DNA of 64,000 bases from Rhizomys pruinosus (GCA_009823505.1 VZQC01000334.1:454644-518643); one strand, 5' to 3'; positions 11,029 to 21,808 are shown, counted from the stretch's first letter. A program made the numbers and translations. Notes: a model not told the origin generated them from the letters alone.

Positions 11029-12023
11029 TCACATTATATAATCCTTCCAGCTGGGGTGACAGCAGCCACACGCAGAGCTCCTGACAGGGACAAACATCCT
11101 CTATTCTTTTGGCTTGGTTGGAAAACAGCACTAGAAATCATGGGTCAAAGCTGCTTCCAAGCCTTGCCGCAGTGAGCACAAGTCTGCAGATGCAAATCTG
11201 AGCAGCACCAGATGCCTGGTGGGAAAACCAGGTTGAGTTTCCTTAGAAACCACACAGTGCCCTGAGTGGGATGGGAAGCTCAGGACCAGAGTGAAATGGA
11301 ATTATTGTCCCTGAGTCTCCCTCCTAAGAAAACAGAGCTGAAGATAAAGGACGAAGGTCAGGTTAGCTACTTTTTTAAAATTACTTCTTTATTTTTTTTT
11401 TCATTTTTTAACAATAAGTAATAATTTGTGAGTACAAGCATCCTTCATGTAAAACCAATTTGCAAGCAGTTGTGCCCAAACCCACACAGCCCATGGGTCC
11501 CCCCATCCAGCTGGGGTGGGGGGGCTTGTATGTTCAATCAAGTTGATCAGTTGAATGTGCAGACTATATTGCTGTAGTTTCGTCATTCACCCCAATCACA
11601 GCCCTTACATTCTATCATGCCCCCTCTTCCACAGATTGTTCCCTAGGCTTTGAAAAGGAGCACAGGTGGATGAGAAGCAAAACAGTCTACTTTCTCTGGA
11701 GCTGTTGTCTTGGACTCTGGTCAATTCTGGCTGTTTCCTTTCATGGGCTGACAGTTTGTCCATGAATAACCTTTCAATCCTACTAATGAAGAACAAACAA
11801 TTAGATATATAGGTATTTAAACAGTACTAATTGTTATGGTAGGTTACTTTGGTATAGACACAGATGTTTTATGGTATGTTAATCCATGAATTATGCTTTT
11901 TCTGTAAAATATGACAGGGTCTTAGTGTGGCTTATAACATCTCCTAACCACTAGAGGATGTAAGCTTGTGGCATCAGCCATGGGTTATTCCTCCAAGGAG
12001 AGAGCTAATAGCCAATTAGATTT
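11029..12023. other. Unassigned sequence, no gene seen
   Basis: No known repeat identified with confidence. An octamer ATGCAAAT lies at 11190-11197. 11370-11790 has the look of a decayed interspersed repeat but I could not place it. Confidence 0.35.
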
Positions 12024-12028
12024 GGGAT

Positions 12029-12388
12029 TGTATTAGTCACTTTTCTGTTGCTGTGATAAAATACCATGACCAAAGGAACTTATAAAAGGAAGAGTTTATT
12101 TGAGCTTATGATTGACGGTTCCAGGGAATTAGAGTCCATTGTGGAGGGAGGCATGGCAGCTGGAGCAGCAAGCCGAGGGTCACATCTCGAAATGAGCACA
12201 GGAAGCAGAGAGAGAGAGAGAGTGATTGGAGACCGCAATGCTTGTTAAACTCACTAAGCCTGCCCCCAATAACGTACGTCCTCTAGCATAGCCACACCTT
12301 CTAAGACCTCCACGAACAGTGCCACCAACTGAAGACAAAATGTCTGAATACTTAAAGCCTATGGGGGACACTCATTCAAACCATCACA
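12029..12388 (-). repeat. 3' LTR of the MaLR element
   Basis: Ends are tgtatt...catcaca on the plus strand. On the minus strand it is the downstream LTR. It contains an (AG)n stretch near 12209-12223, two bases longer than in its partner. Confidence 0.88.
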
Positions 12389-13811
12389 TTCCACTCCCTG
12401 GCCCCCATCGGCTCCTGACCATATAAAATGCAAAATGCATTTAGTCCAACCTTAAAAGTCCCCATAGTCTTTACCAGTTTCAATGCCATTCAAAGGTCTA
12501 CAGTCCAAAGTCTCTTCTGAGACTCAGGCCAATCTCCTAAACTGTAAGCTCCTGTAAAATCAAAAGACAAATTTCATACTCCCAATGTACAGTGGAACCG
12601 AATACACATTCCCATTCCAAAAGGAAAGAATAGAGGCATAGTGAGGAAATACTGGACCAAAATAAGACCGAAAACCTGCAGGGCAAACGCCAAGTCCAGT
12701 AGCTCCATGTGTGACTTCTGGGACTTGATTTCCAAAGGGCTTAGATGGCTCAACTCTTCCAGCTTTGCTTGCAACATACATCTCTTTCTTAGGCTGGTAC
12801 CACTCCCTGTATGCAGCTCTCCTTGGCAAATATCTCACAGGTCTGGCATCTCAAATGTTTTCTTGGGGTCTCCGCTGCCAACCAGACTTCACATTCATAG
12901 CTTCATGCAATGGCCTATCAGGGCCTTCTTTATGCAGGACACCCCTGCTGCACTCTGCCTGACCTTGGCAGCTCTCTGAAACCATGGAGGAAGAACTGAA
13001 GACCCTTCACTCTTGCAAACTTCATGCCTCTAAAGCCAGCAACCACGTGAATGAAACTCCAGTTTGGCTGCAAGTTTGGAATGGACCCTGGCCTATTTCA
13101 ACCACATTTGCAACTTTTCTCTGCCCTGAACTTGGAGCAGAAAACTCTTTCAGTATTTTCCTTTCAAAAGTTTGAGGATTAAGCTGGGTGTGGTCTTGCC
13201 CTGAAGGTACTATTTCTGTTGTTTACTTGTAAATCTTGAGGCCTTTCCTTAATCACTTTAATCTCACTTTTTCCATTGTTTACTTGTAAATAGCTAGGCC
13301 TCTCCTTAATCACTTTAATCTCCTCATCAAAAGGAAACTCTTCTTCCCATGCCTTGGCACCACCTTTAATCTTCCTAGTGGGGTTTTCAGATCCAAACTG
13401 TACATTCTGCATTTCTTTCTGCCCCATTGGCTCTTCTTCACTGTAGATCTGTACAATATTCACCATTAATAGCCATGCCACCATTTCTACATTGGCTGTC
13501 TTGAAAATCCTCTCCAAAGACTTAGTCCATTGCTTTCAACTTAGCATCAGGCAAGCATTTGGGCTGTGGGCAAACTGCTGCCAGACTCTTTATCAAAATA
13601 TCCCAGTTGCTGCCTAAGTTTATTTCCTCTGGAACTACTTTTTTTTGCAGCAATGCTTTCTTCCAGGCTTCTAACTAGAATGGCCTGTTAGCTCTGCTTA
13701 CAGTAGTCAACCGCTTTCTAGCCCAAAGTTCCAAAGTCTTCCACATTTCTCCAAACATCCACAAGGTCAGGTTCTTTACAGCCAACAGCCCCCTTTCTGG
13801 TACCAAATAAC
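12389..13811 (-). other. MaLR internal region, non-coding
   Basis: The antisense wording 'aagtctcttctgagactcag' and 'cctgtaaaatcaaaagacaa' is typical of MaLR internal sequence. Frames such as 12641-12979 and 13179-13517 (minus) have no retroviral domain. A 46-52 bp stretch, 'tgtttacttgtaaat' plus flank, is repeated at 13218 and 13277. Confidence 0.8.
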
Positions 13812-14169
13812 TGTATTAGTCACTTTTCTGTTGCTGTGATAAAATAGCATGGCCAAAGGAACTTATAAAAGGAAGAGTTTGTTTGAGCTTATGATTGATG
13901 GTTCTAGGGAATTAGAGTCCATTGTGGTGGGAGGCATGGTGGCTGGAGCAGCAAGCCAAGGGTCACATCTCGAAATGAGCACAGGAAGCAGAGAGAGAGA
14001 GAGTGACTGGAGACTGCAATGCTTGTTAAACTCACTAAGCCTGCCCCCAATAATGTACTTCCTCTAGCATGGCCACACCTTCTAAGACCTCCAAGAATAG
14101 TGCCACCAGCTGAAGACAAAATGTCTGAATACTTAAAGCCTATGGGGGACATTCATTCAAACTACCACA
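13812..14169 (-). repeat. 5' LTR of the MaLR element
   Basis: Partner of 12029-12388 in the same orientation. On the minus strand it is upstream, so any residual promoter would fire leftward. Confidence 0.88.
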
Positions 14170-14174
14170 GGGAT

Positions 14175-14643
14175 ATACAGGCATATGGCTGCCACTGCTG
14201 CACAGTATTTCCAGGCAGGTGAGGTGTAGCTGGTGCTGACGGAGGAGTCTTGCTTGACTCAAGGAGACCTATATTTGCTTTATTGGTTTAGTGGCCTTTG
14301 GTAACACTCTCTGGTATTCCAGAGACCAACTTTACACTTGCAAGTGTGGTCTCAATGCATCTTTCCCATGCTTACATCAGGTCTTTGACAGCAGGGCCTT
14401 ATCGCCTCTCTTCTTGCAGGTATCCCAGTTTACAGGCAAGGAGCCTTTACCTTTTGGGGGGGCTTGGATCCCTCCCCTGGCCAACATCTCCTTGGTAGAA
14501 TAATTCATTGCTGATATCAGAGCTCTCCTGTATTAATATATTTTGCTTAAGTACATAGTTTAGGGAGACTTTAGTATTATATTTGGATCTGAATAGAGAA
14601 TAATCCTTTTCACAGTTCCTATGTCTATTAGTCAATTAAGTAA
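14175..14643. other. Unassigned sequence, no gene seen
   Basis: Overlapping 66-70 codon frames at 14291-14503 have no recognisable domain. Confidence 0.4.
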
Positions 14644-14661
14644 GGCAGTTTTACCAGTTTT

Positions 14662-14817
14662 GTTTTGTTTTGTTTTTTGTCTTTTTGAGACAGGGTCTCC
14701 CTGTAGCCCCAGCTGTCCTGGAACTCACTCTGTAGACCAGGTTGGCCTTGAAATCACAAAGATCCACCTGCCTCTGCATCCCAAGTGCTAGGATTAAAGG
14801 CATGCACCACCACACCC
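14662..14817 (-). mobile_element. B1 SINE, antisense, with TSD
   Basis: Begins with the (TTTTG)n complement of the tail, then 'gagacagggtctccctgtag', and ends 'catgcaccaccacacccggc'. The direct repeat ggcagttttaccagtttt flanks it (14644-14661 and 14818-14835). Confidence 0.95.
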
Positions 14818-15343
14818 GGCAGTTTTACCAGTTTTATAAGAGATTACCTCTATATCATTTGGCTCCAATTTACAGTTAGAGAACGACCTCATCATCATCA
14901 TATTTCTCCTTGTTCTATGTGGGGGAGGTAAGAAAATCTCTCGTATTAAAACCTTGCGGCACCTAGAAGGTAAGTTTCATTAGGACTCATTATAAATAGT
15001 TGTTACAAGTAGGACCCACCGAGGGGTTTGATGTCTATAGCAATCTGATGCTTTTCTTCCTTTTGATATGATACAGAAATCTGAAGTGGAGCTGGGGAGA
15101 CAATGCCTATCAGAGTGTGCTCAGGAGGGGGAGCTGTGTTAATAAAATGCATACAAGTATGAGGACTGAGTTCAGACCCCCCAGCACCCATGTGATAGGT
15201 CAGATATGACTGCATACATCTGTGATCCCAACGCTGGGGATGAGGCCAAAGACATATCAATAAAGCTCACTGGCCAGACAACCTTGCCAAATTGGTCATC
15301 TTTGGGTTCAGCAAGAGACTCTGTCTCAAAAAATAAGGTGGTG

Positions 15344-15543
15344 GGCTTGTGAGATGGCTCAGTGGCTGCTCTTGGAGAGGATCCAGGTTCAATGCCCAGC
15401 ATCCACATTGTGCCTAACAACTGTCTGTAACTCAGGTTCCAGAGGAATCCAATAGTCTTTTCTGACCTCTGCAGGCACTGTATGACACAGGTGCACATGC
15501 AAGGAATATACTCATACACATAAAAATGATCAATAAAATATTT
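15344..15543 (+). mobile_element. B2 SINE nested in the composite SINE
   Basis: 'gtgagatggctcagtggctg', 'aggttcaatgcccagcatcc' and tail 'aataaaatatttaaaaaa'. Flanked by imperfect repeats aataaggtgg and aataatgtgg, which are the duplicated target inside the host SINE. Confidence 0.9.
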
Positions 15544-15613
15544 AAAAAATAATGTGGAGAACAATGGAGGAAGACACCCAATGTTGACTTCAGGCCTCCA
15601 CATGAATGCATGC

Positions 15614-15639
15614 ACACACACACAGAGCACCACACACAG

Positions 15640-15675
<36 letters not shown>
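15614..15675. repeat. (CA)n microsatellite
   Basis: CA tract with 'cagagcac' interruptions, forming the tail of the composite SINE. Confidence 0.95.
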
Positions 15676-15680
<5 letters not shown>

Positions 15681-15681
<1 letters not shown>

Positions 15682-16063
15682 GTGCTTATTGGGCTGAGGC
15701 TGCTGAGAACCATAGACCCACAGTCCTTCTGAGCCACATGAAATGGGTGCACAGAGGTGCTTAGAATCTGTCTGAGACATGGGAGGAGAAATTCACTGTA
15801 AGCATCCTGTCCCAGCAGGTCACCTTAACTCCAGCGCTTCTCCATCTGCACTGTGCTAAGACTCCACAGTGTGTGGCATGAGATCCAAAGGCCTCTGAGC
15901 AGTGGTGCCTTTAGCTGAAGTAGCACCTGGAGTAAGAATGCACTGAAGAGCAATGGTGGGTTGTAGCAACATTCAGTTCAGTAGAAACACCGAAAGGAAA
16001 GTCCCGACCATCAGAATAAGTGGCAGGAATCTAAGGACTGTCCTTTTTACCTCTATTCACCTG
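15681..16063. other. Unassigned sequence, no gene seen
   Basis: Short stretch between SINEs. No repeat or coding signal recognised. Confidence 0.4.
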
Positions 16064-16079
16064 TAATTTTTTGAATGGG

Positions 16080-16291
16080 GGTCAGAGAGATGGCTAGGTG
16101 GTGAAGAGCACTGGCTGCTCTGCCGGAGGACCTGGGTTCAGTTCCCAGCACCCAAATGGCAGCTGACAAGTGTCCATAACTTCAGTTCCAGAGGATCTGA
16201 CCACCCTCTTCTGACAACATAGGTGCACCTATCTACATGCAGGCAATACATTCATACAGATCAAATAAAAATAATAAAATCCTTTTTAAAA
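16080..16291 (+). mobile_element. B2 SINE with TSD
   Basis: 'gtcagagagatggctaggtg' head, 'gggttcagttcccagcaccc' B-box region, and A-rich tail. Flanked by aattttttgaatggg (about 16064) and aatttttgaatggg (about 16292). Confidence 0.92.
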
Positions 16292-16569
16292 AGAATTTTT
16301 GAATGGGTGTTTTCTATTTGCAAATACTCTCCAGTGATCTTTGGGAAAGCAGGCCAGCACACAGACAAGGGAGCCAAAGAGTCAGCTCTCTGTGATATGA
16401 ATATCTACTAAGCAAGAATATACTTTTTCTACAAGAGCCATGATGCCCAAATGCATTTCTGAAACTGAAATAACTGGCTGTGGAGTGAGCCTTATGTTTC
16501 CACAGATGTCATGATTTACCCCTAGTCTTACTCCTGCAAAATGTATGGCATCATACACCTATCTTTTCA

Positions 16570-16732
16570 TTGTTGTTGTTTTGTTTTGTTTTGTTTTGTT
16601 TTTCTGAGACAGGGTCTCCCTGTAGCTCCAGCTGGCCTGGAACTCACTATGTAGACAAGGCTGGCCTTGACCTTGCAGGGATCCACCTGCCTCTGCCTCC
16701 GGAGGGCTGGCATTAAAGGTGTGTACCAACCA
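16570..16732 (-). mobile_element. B1 SINE, antisense
   Basis: (GTTTT)n tail complement, 'gagacagggtctccctgtag', 'ctgcctctgcctccggaggg'. The 3' side on the plus strand is degraded. Confidence 0.92.
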
Positions 16733-17002
16733 GTTTATGCAACTATCTTTGATCAAGGAAATACATCAAGGAACTAAAAGCATAAGAGCACTATGATTTT
16801 ATAGCTATTTTAAATTTAAGAAGGAAACTCTAAGTCCTTCAAAATATTACATGAGGTGCAAAGAAATGGCGTAGTGCGCAGGCGCAAGTAATCAGCAGTC
16901 CCCATCCATGCAGAAAGTCTGTAACTGAATGGTACATACCTGGGAATACAGGAAGGTTACTCTAAATTTTCAGTGATTTGAGATTTAGGAAAAAAAACAA
17001 TA

Positions 17003-17117
17003 ATAAACTGGAAGCCTGTCAACTGTGGTAGTCCCTGGCATTAAGATTTCATACCAGGTATAAACTGGAAGCCTGTCAAGTGTGGTAGTCCCTGGCATTG
17101 AGATTTCATATCAGGTA
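17003..17117. repeat. 57-bp direct repeat, two copies
   Basis: 'ataaactggaagcctgtcaa' starts at 17003 and again at 17060, and the copies differ at only a few bases. The second large arm (17812-17975) has one copy only, so this small duplication came after the large one. Confidence 0.88.
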
Positions 17118-17274
17118 TAAAGTGGAATTCGTAAGACCTCAGAGTTAGAAAGACCTTAAGTTGATTCTTGAATTTCTTTGGCAATGTTCCCAATGATGGG
17201 TATTCAGGTTGTGCAGAAGACACGCAGTGGTAGGAATTTATTACCAGTGTAGCCAGCCATTGATAATAAAATAA

Positions 17275-17460
17275 ATGCAATGAATTAAGCATTTATCATG
17301 TGCCAGGCCCTGTGTTAAGCACTTTACCACATTATTTCATTTAAGTCTCATAGTAACCTCAGAAGGTGGAGGCTATGATGTCTACTCTACAGAAATAGAA
17401 AGCAAAGCAAAAAAAAGAAACTTGTCCAAGATCATGGAGCTGGCCAAATGGAAGGCCTAG
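17275..17460 (+). mobile_element. MIR SINE
   Basis: 'catttatcatgtgccaggcc', 'ctgtgttaagcactttacca', then 'aacttgtccaagatcatgga' is the classic MIR order. It is embedded in the first arm of the tandem duplication, and a weaker match lies at 18040-18200 in the second arm. Confidence 0.85.
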
Positions 17461-18423
17461 AGCCCTCCTAATTTTCACTATCCTAAAAATAGCTTCTTTT
17501 TATGAATACAAACTTCTCTATGCCCATTGGTCAAAATCCAGCTTAGATGGGGCCTTAGATATCATATCCTTCTTCAAACATCTAGAGTCTATACAAAGCA
17601 AAGATGCTCCTGGCCTCGCAATCCCAATAGAGAGGATCTTTAACTTTAGAGGAAAACCAAGCCCTGAAATCAAAACAGAAACTCAAAATTGTGGAAGGCC
17701 AGTGAGATTGAAAAAGGAGTGGGTGTTGGTCTGAGAGTGAAAGGACGGACCCTGAGGCTGTCCTCTGAGAAGGGTGGGTTGGTAGCCTGGGAGATTATCC
17801 AGGAATCCTGCAAGTAGCCAGCAGTCCCCATCCATGCAGAAAGTCTGTAACTGAATGTCACATACCTAGGGATACCAGGAAGGATAATCTACCTTTTCAG
17901 TGATTCAAGGTTTAGGAGAAAAACAATAATAAACTGGAAGCCTTCCAAGTGTGGAAGACCCTGGCATTGTACCAGAAAAAGAATGATTTAACCGCTGGGA
18001 AGCTGTGCCTTCATCCATCAAATTCAAAATGCAGTCAGTACTTCAGCATATTTTATAGAATTAAGTAGTTAATATGTAAAAATGTTTAGCAGGTAGTAGG
18101 AACCTAATAATACTTCTTTCTTCATATAAAGGAGGATGTTAAGAGAGGACAAGGGATTTTATAGAGAAACAAATTAGTAGAGGCCTAATAGAAGAGAAGC
18201 TTGCCTAAGATCACACAGCTGACCAAACCAATGACCCAGAGCTCTCTGAATTTTTACTGTACTAAAAATATCTTCTCTTTATGAATCCAAGCTTCACTAT
18301 GCCCGCTGGTCAAAAACTATTAGCTATTTCAACCCACACAAAGCAACAAGCAGCAGGCCTCCAGCCAGCCTTGCTGATGCCAGGCTATTGTAAGGATCAA
18401 AGATGGCAGAAGTTTTGGGAACC

Positions 18424-18600
18424 CACAGCCTAACATCCAGGCCCTCCTCTCTAAGACCCAGGCCTTCCTGTCTACATGCAGGCCCTCTTCTCAATGACCC
18501 AGGCCCTCCTTTCTAGGACCCAGGCCTTTCTCTCTAGGACCCAGGCCTTTCTCTCTGGGACCCAGGCCTTTCTCTCTGGGACCCAGGCCTTCTTCCCTGT
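18424..18600. repeat. 21-bp minisatellite (about 7 units)
   Basis: Unit gacccaggcctttctctctgg or variants, tandem. The cleanest four units are at 18515-18598. Because 21 is a multiple of 3, a 109-codon plus frame (18476-18805) reads as a TQAFLSG heptapeptide repeat. I treat that frame as a by-product. Confidence 0.88.
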
Positions 18601-18968
18601 GCTGGAGGCCCTCTTCCTCTTCATGGTGGGGCTGGCACAGTCCACCAGCTCTCATGGGTCTTACTATCTTACAGCTTGTGCTGGAAGATCTCTCACTTGC
18701 CACACAGTTTCTTTGGTTAGCTCTGTTTTGAGCAATGTACTTCTTTTTAATGATACTGAACCACACACACGTGACCAGCAGTATAAAATATGGACATCAA
18801 AGTGAAAGAGAGAAAAGCTAAGAAATTCCTAGTGGCCTCAAGGAACATGGGAGTTTAAGTAGACTGCAACTTCTACTAGAGAACACCACAAGAACTGTTT
18901 GTTTTTTAAACAGATCTCACCTAGCCAGAATCTTCAACTACAATGTAGTCTTGGTTATGGAGATCTTT

Positions 18969-19373
18969 TGTTCTAGTTTCTCTTCAGTTGCTGTGACAAA
19001 CCACTCTGACAGACACCAACTTGGGGAGGAAAGGGTTTATTTAGCTCACATCTCCTGGGTCACAGTTCATCACCGAGGGAGCCCAAGGAACTCAGGGCAG
19101 GAACCTGGAGGCCAGAGCTGGAGTACAGGGCATGGAGGAGTGCTGCTTACTGGCTTGTTCCCCTGACCCATGCCCAGCCTGCTTTCTTACACTGTACATA
19201 ACAACCTGCCCAGGGGTGGCACCACCCACAGTGTGCTGGGCCCTCCCACATTGCTCAACAATTAAGACAATACTCCACAGACATGGCCACAGGCCAGTCC
19301 AATGGAGGAAGTTCCCCAATTGAGGCTCCCTCGACCCAGGTGTGTCAAGTTGACACTAAAACTATCCAGCACA
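18969..19373 (-). mobile_element. Solo LTR, MaLR-like rodent family, antisense
   Basis: Reverse complement of the LTR at 20032: it starts 'tgttctagtttctcttcag' and ends 'aaaactatccagcaca', with the shared block 'ggcaccacccacagtgtgct'. No internal region adjoins it. I could not find a matching 5-bp TSD at these ends, so the boundary is approximate. Confidence 0.8.
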
Positions 19374-19873
19374 ATCATGAACTGTTAAAACTGTGTAAGT
19401 ATAGCTCCTTAAACAAATAGGGAGACTGAAAGGAGCAGGAACTGGCCAGAAGTCACAGGTACAGTTACTAGTGAACACTGGAACAGAGCATAAGCAACAT
19501 CTGAACTCCTCTCGGGACACTGGGCTGCTTCAAAGCCCAATGTCTGTGCTTCCTGTTGATGAGAAGGTTGGGGTCAGAAAGACAGCACAATGATAGCAAG
19601 AGTTCCTCTAGCCTTGCCTCTGACTGGGAGTAACCTGGCCCAGAGCAGGTAAAGTCCTGTGTAGGCGTGTGTGCTCAGGCTCTCTAGCTCACTGAGCCCA
19701 TTGGCAGGGACGCTGCTGTTCATTATTCTCATACAGTCAGTATGGTGTTTACTGTCACATGGTTGGGGTTCGAAAAATATCAGCTGGAATATATTGGGCT
19801 TTTAAGATTGGTTTTGGACCCTATCCTTTGGCATTTTCAAATCACTTCAAACCCAGATATCCCTTCCTCTTTC

Positions 19874-19928
19874 TTTGTTTTTGTTTTTTTAAGACAGGGT
19901 GTCCCATAGCCCCGGCTGGCCTGGAACT
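19874..19928 (-). mobile_element. Truncated B1 SINE fragment, antisense
   Basis: Only the 'ttaagacagggtgtcccata' to 'ggctggcctggaactggga' part of a B1 is present. The rest is missing. Confidence 0.7.
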
Positions 19929-20212
19929 GGGAGAGAATCAAATACACAGATATAAAACAATGAGAGAATCAAGTACATGGATATAAAAAGATGATTAGAA
20001 AAAGAGTAAACAATAAAAGAAGCTGAAATGGTATGATGGATAGCTTTAGTGTCAACTTGACACACCTGGGTTGAGGGAGCCTCAACTGGGGAATTGGCTC
20101 CATTGGACTGACCTGTGGCCATGTCTGTGGAGTATTGTCTTGACTGTTGAGCAATGTGGGAGGGCCCAGCCCACTGTTGGTGGTGCCACCCTGGGCAGGT
20201 TGTTGTGTACTG

Positions 20213-20218
20213 TATAAG
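20213..20218 (+). promoter_or_regulatory. TATA-like box in solo LTR
   Basis: TATAAG, about 155 bp upstream of the LTR's AATAAA, the spacing expected of an LTR U3/R boundary. Activity is not shown. Confidence 0.4.
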
Positions 20219-20367
20219 AGGTCAGGCTGGGCATTGAGCCAGGGGAGCAAGCCAGTAAACAGCATTCTTCCATGGTCTGTGCTTCAACTCCTGCCTCCAG
20301 GTCCCTGCTCTGAGTTCCTACCTTGGGCTCCCTCAGTGAGGAACTGTGACCAAGGAGATGTGAGCTA

Positions 20368-20373
20368 AATAAA
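20368..20373 (+). terminator. Polyadenylation hexamer in solo LTR
   Basis: AATAAA in the conserved 'gctaaataaactctttcctc' block of the LTR family. Confidence 0.5.
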
Positions 20374-20454
20374 CTCTTTCCTCCACAAGTTGGTTTCAGT
20401 CAGAGTGTTTTGTCCCAGCAATGGAGAAGCAAACTAGAACAAATGGCAAAATTA

Positions 20455-20686
20455 ATCATTTAAAATATTTTATTACTTTTATTTTTACTTTACACATGAC
20501 TGTATTGCCTCCACATCTGTAAGTGCACCTATTTCGTGCAATGCCTGTGGAACTCAGAAGATGTCAGATTCCCCTAGAACTGTAGTTACAGATGGTTGTT
20601 ACCTACCATGTGGGTGCTGGGAATCAAACCCCAGTCCTCTCCAAGAGGAGTCAGTGATCTTAACCTATGAGCCATCTCTCCAGCCC
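20455..20686 (-). mobile_element. B2 SINE, antisense
   Basis: Starts with the T-rich complement of the tail, 'tgtaagtgcacctatttcgtgcaa', and ends 'gagccatctctccagccc'. Confidence 0.92.
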
Positions 20687-20689
20687 TGT

Positions 20690-21795
20690 AGATAATTTAT
20701 TTGTTGCTTCATCCATTGAGTTTTTGCCTCTCTGAGGTGAAGTAGCTCACTCAATGTTGGGTCCACCTACGGACATAACCAAGTTTTCTGGGAACTTGTT
20801 ACATACGCAGACTTTAGAGCCCTCTCCAGATCTCTTGAATCATACACAGGCCCTGTGATCTGCATGTTCGCCATCTCCAAGGGGTTAAGGGGTTCTCACG
20901 CACAGTAAAAACTGAGACCACTCTACAAGGATGTGTACAAAGAACTCCAGAGGAATCAATCAGACACAGGAAGGGCCTGCTGAGCTTGAACCATCACACA
21001 GAGCATCGGCCCCTATCTCCATTGCCATTTTTGGTCTGCACACTTATCTCTGAAGTGGAGATGGACATTGCCCACCTGGCCACACCCCCATCCTAGCACA
21101 AAGACGAAAACAGAAAAGAGGGTGCACCCTCAGGCCTCACAAATTTCCTTTCCTGGCGGGCTTTTTAAAAAAAATTTCATGGACTGCATTTTATCCATTT
21201 GTTTTCAGTTCTTTTGGAATGAGCTTACTCTAGCCATTTCTGTAAGCTGAATATTAAACACAACAAATAAGGGTGTTCTCCTATAGTAGTGGCCGGCCAA
21301 AAGACCTGGTTTAGTCATCATAGTCCCCAAATATCCTGTAAATCATTAGCAAACTGCTAATGTCAGAGGCAAGAGGAAGATGCAGTGGACACAGATAAAT
21401 CATGTGGACTGTTTGCACCAAGTGAGAAAGCCAGTCAATATCAAGTCTCTAAAAACACTCGTTAATTCTGCCAAAAAGAACAGGCATAGCTAATTGAATT
21501 TCCAACTCAAGTAATTGTTACAATTTGTTGGTTATACATCACTATTCTATAGCATTAAAAAGTCATTAAAAAGCTCCTAGGTTTTACAGAAATTCAATGC
21601 ACTGCATGTGTGAAGCTGTATGTGAAAATCATGGGAGGATCACAAGCTTCAGTGCAAAAGCAAAGCAAGACTTGGTTAGCAGGGGAAAGCAGGAGAGACA
21701 GCCTGTAGCTTAGCAGGGATCATGGAGACCCCAGAAGCCTCTCAGTTGTGTGATACCATTGTCAGATCCTGTAGTAAATGGATGGGACTATGCTG
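20690..21795. other. Repeat-poor sequence, no gene seen
   Basis: No SINE recognised in 1.1 kb. 21290-21620 is AT-rich with several TAATTG/ATTAAT-type cores and reads unlike decayed transposon. It is a possible conserved non-coding element, which cannot be shown here. Confidence 0.35.
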
Positions 21796-21804
21796 TTTGT
21801 GTGT

Positions 21805-21808
<4 letters not shown>

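Larger units (their letters stand above)
12024..14174 (-). mobile_element. Complete MaLR-class LTR retrotransposon with 5-bp TSD
   Basis: Two LTRs (12029-12388 and 13812-14169) in the same orientation bracket a 1.4-kb internal region. The target duplication gggat lies outside both (12024-12028 and 14170-14174). The plus strand reads tgtattagtcac...caca, the antisense view of rodent MaLR LTRs, and on the minus strand AATAAA sits in the LTR. By eye the LTRs differ at about 20 of about 355 positions plus a 2-bp indel (roughly 94% identical), so it is old but not ancient. MaLR elements encode no working proteins and rely on an ERV-L for movement. No gag, pol or env frame is visible. Confidence 0.9.
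15088..15680 (+). mobile_element. Composite B4/RSINE-like SINE, split by a nested B2
   Basis: The first part (15088-15343) runs from 'gctggggagacaatgcctat' to 'gtctcaaaaaataaggtgg'. The second part (15558-15680) resumes with 'gaagacacccaatgttgact' and a CA tail. Joining them gives the same order as the copies at 9383 and 10498. Confidence 0.8.
16885..18330. repeat. Diverged local tandem duplication (two arms)
   Basis: Text at 16885-17120 ('agtccccatccatgcagaaa' and 'aacaataataaactggaagc') recurs at 17812-17975. Text at 17420-17540 ('atgaatacaaacttctctat', 'gcccattggtcaaaa') recurs at 18195-18320. Order and orientation are kept. The offset shrinks from about 928 to about 790, so indels have accumulated. 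A MIR lies in the first arm and its decayed counterpart in the second. Confidence 0.8.
20032..20441 (+). mobile_element. Solo LTR, MaLR-like rodent family, with TSD
   Basis: 410-bp LTR flanked by the 5-bp duplication aatgg (20027-20031 and 20442-20446). It retains a TATA-like TATAAG at 20213-20218 and a polyadenylation hexamer AATAAA at 20368-20373. The first dinucleotide is mutated (TA for TG), and the end is ...aaca. Same family as 18969-19373 and 34392-34771. A solo LTR forms when two LTRs recombine and lose the interior. Confidence 0.88.

Noticed and set aside
12389..13811. gag/pol of an endogenous retrovirus
   Set aside because: The internal region is short and shows no retroviral motif. 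MaLR interiors are normally non-coding.
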